Positions 58,956 to 64,000 of a stretch of 64,000 nt of DNA are shown piece by piece. Below the pieces are notes generated by a model. It did no database searches, was not told where the DNA came from, and saw nothing but the letters and a program-made list of their open reading frames with translations. Source of the DNA: Capillimicrobium sp035565675 (GTDB taxonomy: Bacteria; Actinomycetota; Thermoleophilia; Solirubrobacterales; Solirubrobacteraceae). The stretch is from positions 1-64,000 of the forward strand of contig DATMSA010000088.1 of the NCBI GenBank assembly GCA_035565675.1, read 5' to 3'. The position numbers were made by a program, and so were the translations under genes. Position 1 is the stretch's first letter, and every line of letters begins with the position of its first letter.

Positions 58956-60167
58956 ATGGCATCGACATTCACGCGTCGGACGGCGCTGCAGCGATTCGCG
59001 GCCGGCGGCGCCGGCATCGCGCTCGGCGGCAGCCTGCTCTCGGCCTGCGGCTCGAGCGACGACGGGGCGGGCACGGGCGGCGGCGACGGGCCGATCCGGA
59101 TCGGGGCCATCACCGACCTCACCGGGGCCTTCGGCGTCGTCGGCAAGGCCAACCAGGCGATCGCCGAGTTCACCGTCGGAGAGATCAACGCGGCCGGCGG
59201 CGTGCTCGGGCGCCAGCTCGAGCTCATCGTCGTCGACGGGGCCAGCGACCCGGCCACGTGGGGCAAGGTCGCCCAGCAGCTCGTCTCCCGGGACAAGGTC
59301 GACATGGCGATCGGAGACGTGACGAGCGCCGAGCGCGAGGCGGTCAAGAGCATCATCGCCGGGCGCGGCAAGACGCTGTACATCGCGCCCGCGTCCTACG
59401 AGGGCGGCGAGTGCTACGAGAACACCTGGACCGTCGGCGCCGTGCCCAATCAGCAGGTCGACCCGACCGTCGACTACCTGCTCGAGCAGGGCGCGAGGAC
59501 GTTCTACCTGTGCGGCAACGACTACTCGTACCCGCGCAACGTGCTGAAGGCGGCCCGCGCGCGGATCGAGCAGGGCGGCGGCGAGGTCGTCGGCGAGGAC
59601 TACATCCCGATCGCCGCCACCGACGCGCCCGAGCTCGTCCGCAAGACGATCTCGTCGAAGGCCGACGCGGTGTTCGAGGTCGTCGTCCTGCCCGCCAGCG
59701 TCCCCTACATCAAGGGCGTGGTCGACGGCGGCTACACGGGCCTGATCGCCGGGACCCTCTTCGACGAGACGATCAACCCGCTGTTCGGGCGCCAGGCCCA
59801 GGGCCTCATCGGCGCGCAGGACTACTTCGCCTCGATCGACGACCCGTTCTCCAGGGAGCAGGTCGCGGCGTTCCACCAGGCCTACCCGGACGCGCCGTTC
59901 GGCTCGGCCCTGAACAGCCCCGCCTGGTACCGCGGCCTGTATCTGTGGAAGGCGGCCGTCGAGACGGCGGGGTCGCTCGAGCTCGACGCCGTCAACGAGG
60001 CGATGAACACGGCGTCGGCCGAGAAGCTGATCGGCGGGCCGTCGCACTTCGTGCCGGACACCAAGCACGTCGAGCTGACCATGTACCTCGGCGAGATGCA
60101 GGCCGACGGCAGCGTGAAGGTGCTGAAGGACCTCGGACCGCAGGAGCCGCTCGGGCAGTGCGCCTGA
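58956..60167 (+). CDS. UrtA-like solute-binding lipoprotein (Tat-exported)
   Basis: A 403-residue binding protein. It has a twin-arginine signal (TRRTALQRFAAGG) and lipobox LLSAC (residue ~32), so it is a folded, lipid-anchored receptor. The mature protein shows UrtA/FmdD-group hallmarks: VLGRQLELIVVDGASDPATW, TLYIAPASYEGGECY, VGAVPNQQVDPTVDYLLEQGA, LCGNDYSYPRN and GGEVVGEDYIPI. UrtA binds urea; FmdD/AmiC relatives bind short-chain amides, so the ligand is likely an amide or urea-like compound. ATG 58956 is used because GGAGG at 58940-58944 suits it as a ribosome site. Confidence 0.88.
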   Translation: MASTFTRRTALQRFAAGGAGIALGGSLLSACGSSDDGAGTGGGDGPIRIGAITDLTGAFGVVGKANQAIAEFTVGEINAAGGVLGRQLELIVVDGASDPATWGKVAQQLVSRDKVDMAIGDVTSAEREAVKSIIAGRGKTLYIAPASYEGGECYENTWTVGAVPNQQVDPTVDYLLEQGARTFYLCGNDYSYPRNVLKAARARIEQGGGEVVGEDYIPIAATDAPELVRKTISSKADAVFEVVVLPASVPYIKGVVDGGYTGLIAGTLFDETINPLFGRQAQGLIGAQDYFASIDDPFSREQVAAFHQAYPDAPFGSALNSPAWYRGLYLWKAAVETAGSLELDAVNEAMNTASAEKLIGGPSHFVPDTKHVELTMYLGEMQADGSVKVLKDLGPQEPLGQCA

Positions 60168-61198
60168 CGCGGGGAACGTGGCGCCGCCCGGGCGTTCGCC
60201 CGGTGCTCGCGGTCGCGCTGGTGGCCGGGATCGTCCTCGCCGGCCCGGTGCTCGACGCCGCGGGCCAGTCCTACTGGGTGATCTCGCTGACGCGCGCGCT
60301 GCTGCTCGGCGTGCTCGCGGTCTCCACGAACCTCGCGTGGGGCGTGACGGGCATCTTCACGCTCGGCCAGGGCGTGTTCTTCGGGCTCGGCGCGTACGCG
60401 ACCGGGCTGCTTGCCACGCGGGCCGACGTCCTCTCCCTCGTGGTGCTCGCGGCGGCTGCGCTCGGCGCCGGGCTCGTGGGCGGCCTCGTGATCGGCTCGT
60501 TCCTGTTCTTCGGGCGCCGTCGCGTCGGCATGCTCTACGTCGGGCTCGTGACGCTCGCGCTGAGCTACGCCTTCGAGCGCCTGGCGAACACGTGGGACGC
60601 CATCGGCGCCGGCAACGGCATCACCGCGATCCCGCTGCCGACGCTCCTCGGCGCCGACGTCGACCCGGGCATGGACTTCTTCTGGGTGGCGGCCGTCGCG
60701 CTCGTCGCGGTGCTGGGGCTCGGCCTCGTCGTGCTGCGCTCGCAGTTCGCGCTGGTGATGCGGGCGATCCGCGACGACGACGAGCGGGCGGAGTTCCTCG
60801 GCTACCGGCGGCCGATCGTGCAGCTCGTCGTCTTCACCCTGACCGGCGGCCTGGGCGCGCTGGCCGGCGGGCTGTACGCGCTCGAGGAGGGGTTCGTCTC
60901 GCCCTCCTTCCTCGGAGTCGCGCTGTCGACGCAGGTGCTCATCTTCGTCCTGCTCGGCGGCCGCGACTCGCTGGTCGGTCCCCTCATCGGCGTCCTCGTC
61001 CTCGAGGTCGGCGGCCAGCGGGTGCAGGAGGAGCTGCCGACCGAGTGGCCGATCATCGTCGGGGCGGTGCTTCTGCTCGTGATCCTGTTCCTGCCGCGAG
61101 GCCTGTCCGAGCTCGGCCGCCGGCGGGGTGGCCGGGCGGTGGCTCCGCGACCGGAGATCGCGCTGGAGGTGACGGGTGGCGATCCTCGAGGCGACTGA
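60158..61198 (+). CDS. LivM/UrtC-like ABC permease
   Basis: A 346-residue permease with eight to ten spans and the LivM/UrtC core: WGVTGIFTLGQGVFFGLGAYATGLLA, AIRDDDERAEFLGYRRPIVQLVVFTLTGGLGALAGGLYALEEGFVSPSFLG, LGGRDSLVGPLIGVLVLEVG. Its GTG 60158 overlaps the binding-protein gene by 10 bases. The C-terminal ~30 residues are basic, then acidic. Second permease of the importer. Confidence 0.9.
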   Translation: MRLTRGTWRRPGVRPVLAVALVAGIVLAGPVLDAAGQSYWVISLTRALLLGVLAVSTNLAWGVTGIFTLGQGVFFGLGAYATGLLATRADVLSLVVLAAAALGAGLVGGLVIGSFLFFGRRRVGMLYVGLVTLALSYAFERLANTWDAIGAGNGITAIPLPTLLGADVDPGMDFFWVAAVALVAVLGLGLVVLRSQFALVMRAIRDDDERAEFLGYRRPIVQLVVFTLTGGLGALAGGLYALEEGFVSPSFLGVALSTQVLIFVLLGGRDSLVGPLIGVLVLEVGGQRVQEELPTEWPIIVGAVLLLVILFLPRGLSELGRRRGGRAVAPRPEIALEVTGGDPRGD

Positions 61199-61910
61199 CG
61201 TCGTCAAGCGCTTCGGACCTGTGACCGCGCTCTCGGGCGCCGGCCTCGAGGTCGAGCCGGCGACGATCCACGGGCTCATCGGCCCGAACGGCTCGGGCAA
61301 GAGCACCCTGCTGCACGTCGTCGCCGGGCGGACCCTGCCCGACCGTGGCCGGGTGCTGCTCGACGGCGCCGACATCACGAAGGCGCGCCCGGCCGCCCGC
61401 GCGCAGGCCGGGCTGTCGATCAAGTTCCAGCTCGCCCGCGTCTACCACGAGCAGACCGTGGCGGAGAACCTGCTGCTCGCGCTGCAGGTGCGCGAGAGCA
61501 TCCCGTCGCTGGTCCTGTCCCGCTCGCGCCGTCGCCACGCGCCGCGTGTCCGAGCGCTCCTCGACGACTTCGGCCTCGCCGCGGTGCGTGACCGCCGCGC
61601 GGGCGAGCTGGCCCACGGCGAGCAGCAGTGGCTCGAGATCGCGATGGCGATGGCCACCGAGCCCAAGGTGCTGCTGCTCGACGAGCCGACCGGCGGCATG
61701 AACCGGCACGAGCGCCTGCGCACCGGCGAGCTGATCCGCCAGGCCGCGGCGACCTGCGCGGTCGTGATCGTCGAGCACGACCTCGACTTCATCCGCGACC
61801 TGTGCGACCGCATCACCGTCCTGCACCAGGGCACGCGCGTGGCGTCGGGCACGCCGGCCGAGATCGAGCGCGACGAGCGTGTCGCGGAGGTGTACCTCAC
61901 CCGTGTCTGA
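61176..61910 (+). CDS. LivG/UrtD-like ABC ATPase
   Basis: A 244-residue ATPase with Walker A GPNGSGKST (~residues 36-44), Q-loop SIKFQLARVYHEQTVAENL, signature LAHGEQQWLEIAMAMA, Walker B KVLLLDEPTGGM and switch His VIVEHDLDFIRDL. The WLEI signature and GGM after Walker B are close to UrtD (LSHGQKQWLEIG… DEPVAGM), supporting the urea/amide subfamily. GTG 61176 overlaps the permease gene by 23 bases. Confidence 0.9.
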   Translation: MAILEATDVVKRFGPVTALSGAGLEVEPATIHGLIGPNGSGKSTLLHVVAGRTLPDRGRVLLDGADITKARPAARAQAGLSIKFQLARVYHEQTVAENLLLALQVRESIPSLVLSRSRRRHAPRVRALLDDFGLAAVRDRRAGELAHGEQQWLEIAMAMATEPKVLLLDEPTGGMNRHERLRTGELIRQAAATCAVVIVEHDLDFIRDLCDRITVLHQGTRVASGTPAEIERDERVAEVYLTRV

Positions 61911-62607
61911 CCCCCTGCTCGAGGTCGACGGGCTGGCCGGCGGCTACGGGGCCAGCCAGGTGCTGTTCGGCGTGTCGTTCGCCGTGCCGGAGCGCGGCGT
62001 GGTCGCGGTGCTCGGGCGCAACGGCGCCGGCAAGACGACCCTGCTGCGCACCCTCCTCGGCTACCTGCCGGCGCTGGACGGCGCCGTGCGCCTGCGCGGG
62101 CGCGACGTCACCGGCGCCCCGCCGGCGCGCCTCGCGCGCGCCGGCGTCGGCTACATGCCCCAGGACCGGGTCGTCTTCCCGACGCTGACGGTCGAGGAGA
62201 ACCTGCGGCTGGGCGCGCAGGCGCTCCCCAGGGCCAGGCGGGCGCCGGTGCAGGATGCCTACGCGCTGTTCCCCAAGCTCGGCGATCGGCGCGGGCAGCG
62301 CGCCGGGACCATGAGCGGCGGCGAGCGCAAGATGCTCGGCCTCGCCCGGGCGATGCTCGGCCGGCCCGAGCTCCTCGTGCTGGACGAGCCGACCGAGGGC
62401 GTCTGGCACGGCGTGGTCGACGAGATCCTCGGCGCCCTGCGCACGTACGCCCAGTCGGCGGCGATCCTCATCGTCGAGCAGCACCTTGACCTCGCCATGG
62501 AGCTCGCCGACTCGGCGCTCGTGCTCCAGCGCGGCGAGGTCGTCCTGTCCGGGTCGGTCGCGCAACTGCGCGACGACCGCAACCTTCTCGCGTTCCTGGC
62601 CCCATGA
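61903..62607 (+). CDS. LivF/UrtE-like ABC ATPase
   Basis: A 234-residue ATPase: Walker A GRNGAGKTT (~residues 36-44), Q-loop VGYMPQDRVVFPTLTVEENL, signature MSGGERKMLGLARAM, Walker B LLVLDEPTEGVWHGVV, switch His LIVEQHLDLAMELAD. The TEG after Walker B is seen in UrtE. GTG 61903 overlaps the previous gene by eight bases. Its stop overlaps the M20 gene start (ATGA). Completes a five-component importer: LivH, binding protein, LivM, LivG, LivF. Confidence 0.9.
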   Translation: MSDPLLEVDGLAGGYGASQVLFGVSFAVPERGVVAVLGRNGAGKTTLLRTLLGYLPALDGAVRLRGRDVTGAPPARLARAGVGYMPQDRVVFPTLTVEENLRLGAQALPRARRAPVQDAYALFPKLGDRRGQRAGTMSGGERKMLGLARAMLGRPELLVLDEPTEGVWHGVVDEILGALRTYAQSAAILIVEQHLDLAMELADSALVLQRGEVVLSGSVAQLRDDRNLLAFLAP

Positions 62608-63941
62608 CGACTCCGCCGCGCCCCTTCGACGACCCCACCCTCGACGCCGACGAGCAGGCGCTCGTCGCCCGCGTCGCCGAGCGACGTGACGACCTCGTCG
62701 CCCTGGCGTGCGACCTCATCGCGTTCGACACGACGAGCCGCTCGGCGCCCGACGAGCCCGCCCGCGACGAGGCCGCGCTCCAGCGCGCGCTCGCCGACCG
62801 CCTCCGCGCGCGGGGGGCGCAGATCGACCTGTGGGAGCCCGCGCCCGGCGACGTCGCCGGCCACCCGCTCTCGATCCCCGGCATCGGGTTCGAGGGGCGC
62901 CCGCAGCTCGCCGCGCGGCTGCCGGGCAGCGGGGGCGGCCGCTCGCTGCTGCTCAACGGCCACATCGACGTCGTCCCCGCTCGCCGGGAGGACGGCTGGG
63001 CGCACGACCCCTTCGACCCGCACGTCGCCGACGGGCGGATCGTGGGGCGCGGCGCCTGCGACATGAAGGGCGGCATCGCCGCGATGGTGCTCGCAGCCGA
63101 GGTCCTCGCCGACGCCGGCGGCCTGCGCGGCGACCTCGTCGTCTGCACGAACACCGACGAGGAGTCCAGCGGCGTCGGCGGGCTGGCCTGCGCGCGCCAC
63201 GGGGTCGCGGCCGACGTCGCGATCGTGCCCGAGCCGTCGTCCCTGGAGGTGTGGCCGGCCTGCCGCGGCAGCGTCTACTGCACGATCACGCTCCGGGGGC
63301 GTGCCGGGCACGCCGAGCAGGAGCACCCGCACTGGGAGGACGGCGGTGCGGTGAACGCGATCGAGAAGGCGCGCTTCCTGCTCGACGGCGTCGACCGGCT
63401 GCGCCGTGAGTGGCGCACGCGCGCGCGGCTGCGCCACCCGCTGCTCGACCCGCCCGACATCGTCGCCACCCGCGTCGTCGCCGACGCGGGCTGGCACGTG
63501 ACGATCCCCGACCGCGCCGAGATCGACCTGTCGGTGCTGATCCTGCCCGCCCAGGCCGACGCGCAGGGCTGGACGTCCGACGCCCGGCGCGAGGTCGAGG
63601 ACGTCCTGCGCGCGTGGTGCGCCACCGACTCGTGGCTGGCCGCGCACCCGCCGGCGTTCCGCTGGCACACCGAGGTCAACCCGTCCGAGACGCCGGTCGA
63701 CGCGCCGAGCGTGCGCGCGCTGCTGGGCGCGAACGCGGCGCTCGGCCTGCCGACCCGGCTCGGCGCGCTCGGGAGCTGGTACGACGGCGCGACGTTCGCG
63801 CTCGAGGCCGGCACGCCGGCGCTCATGTACGGGCCGCGGACGATCGACCGCGCCCACACGGTCGGCGAGGACGTGCCGATCGACGACCTCGTCCACGTCG
63901 CCCAGGGCATCGCGGTGGCGGCCTGGCGGCTGTGCCGCTGA
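62604..63941 (+). CDS. M20-family amidohydrolase (ArgE/DapE-like)
   Basis: A 445-residue metal-dependent hydrolase: LLNGHIDVVPARREDGW (first metal ligand His and Asp), GRGACDMKGG (bridging Asp), TDEESSGVGG (catalytic base Glu and ligand Glu) and, near the end, the His in DRAHTVGED. The dimerisation domain lies in the middle (YCTITLRGRAGHAEQEHPHWEDGGAVNAI). ArgE/DapE-type enzymes cleave N-acyl amino acids; the exact substrate is unknown. It closes the deacetylase-ABC operon (ATGA overlap with LivF), so it probably works on the imported compound or its product. Confidence 0.9.
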   Translation: MTTPPRPFDDPTLDADEQALVARVAERRDDLVALACDLIAFDTTSRSAPDEPARDEAALQRALADRLRARGAQIDLWEPAPGDVAGHPLSIPGIGFEGRPQLAARLPGSGGGRSLLLNGHIDVVPARREDGWAHDPFDPHVADGRIVGRGACDMKGGIAAMVLAAEVLADAGGLRGDLVVCTNTDEESSGVGGLACARHGVAADVAIVPEPSSLEVWPACRGSVYCTITLRGRAGHAEQEHPHWEDGGAVNAIEKARFLLDGVDRLRREWRTRARLRHPLLDPPDIVATRVVADAGWHVTIPDRAEIDLSVLILPAQADAQGWTSDARREVEDVLRAWCATDSWLAAHPPAFRWHTEVNPSETPVDAPSVRALLGANAALGLPTRLGALGSWYDGATFALEAGTPALMYGPRTIDRAHTVGEDVPIDDLVHVAQGIAVAAWRLCR

Positions 63942-63954
63942 CGTCAGGCGCCGG

Positions 63955-64000
63955 TCAGCCCGTCGCGACGCCCGGGATCCCCTCGTCCTCGGCCGGGGTC
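63955..64000 (-). CDS. Possible 3' end of a leftward gene (partial)
   Basis: The frame ending in TGA (63957-63955) gives TPAEDEGIPGVATG before the window edge, which looks like a normal C-terminal tail. Only 14 codons are seen, so this is weak. If real, the gene is convergent with the M20 gene, 13 bp apart. Confidence 0.25.
   Translation of the reverse strand, partial: TPAEDEGIPGVATG

Noticed and set aside
55692..60068. A 1458-codon open frame on the minus strand over the LacI/HDAC/ABC region
   Set aside because: Low-complexity Arg/Asp/Glu/Ala translation, opposite genes with full catalytic motifs; a composition artefact.
54703..63941. Classic branched-chain amino-acid (Liv) uptake operon
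   Set aside because: Gene order fits, but binding-protein and ATPase signatures are closer to UrtA/UrtD/UrtE and two hydrolases are built in, so a leucine transporter is less likely.

Overview
The window is very GC-rich bacterial chromosome (roughly three quarters G+C by eye), gene-dense, with many GTG starts, frequent 1-10 bp start/stop overlaps, and third codon positions almost all G or C. The gene set (an AfsR/SARP-type regulator, DrrAB-like transporter, MMPL exporters, LigC-type ATP-dependent DNA ligase, many secreted proteins of unknown family and a complete selenocysteine locus) suggests a high-GC actinobacterium. I favour the Thermoleophilia (Solirubrobacter/Conexibacter type). That placement is inference; no 16S gene is present.

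Region 1 (1-13.5 kb): the end of metK, a Bcr/CflA-type exporter, a stress protein and several lipoprotein or secreted unknowns, a methyltransferase pair, an AraC regulator divergent from a PPOX flavoprotein, a TetR-controlled DHA2 exporter, glutamate decarboxylase, and an FAD-linked oxidase. The promoters of the oxidase and the DHA2 exporter are strikingly alike, so both probably answer to the same TetR. Region 2 (13-18.5 kb): selD-selA facing selB and tRNA-Sec(UCA), a complete selenocysteine synthesis and decoding locus, flanked by two ridA paralogues in the same orientation and a wrecked MFS gene. Region 3 (18.5-24.2 kb): two ArsR-led operons (ArsR-DUF2892-MMPL, and ArsR followed by an internally deleted SRPBCC protein), a VOC protein, tRNA-Phe and endonuclease IV.

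Region 4 (24-36 kb): a giant SARP/NB-ARC/TPR regulator convergent with a DrrAB-type ABC exporter, a secreted protein with RTX-like repeats, an M23 peptidase, a helicase translationally coupled to a variant dihydropteroate synthase, and a HAD phosphatase. Region 5 (36-45.9 kb): a lower-GC Fic gene behind nested inverted repeats, then leftward genes: tandem-Usp protein, Ca-type P-ATPase and GpsA; a NarL-type two-component pair; a glycerate-kinase-like fragment; and the NfeD-slipin pair. Region 6 (45.9-54.6 kb): a SnoaL protein and an Xre regulator sharing a dyad, a DHA2 exporter, LigC, an EamA permease behind a 35-codon mini-gene, LysR, an SDR and an MMPL exporter.

Region 7 (54.7-64 kb) is the most coherent system. 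A LacI regulator and an aminotransferase are divergent from a tightly coupled seven-gene operon: HDAC-family deacetylase, a UrtA-E-like (urea/short-chain-amide type) ABC importer, and an M20 amidohydrolase. Two 18-bp LacI-type palindromes, 45 bp apart, sit in the divergent promoter. I read it as uptake and deacylation of an N-acylated nitrogen compound, possibly an acetylpolyamine, followed by transamination. No urease gene is present here. No stretch over 300 bases lacks a gene; the largest gap (30822-31076, 255 bp) shows nothing I can name. No CRISPR array, IS element or rRNA was seen.
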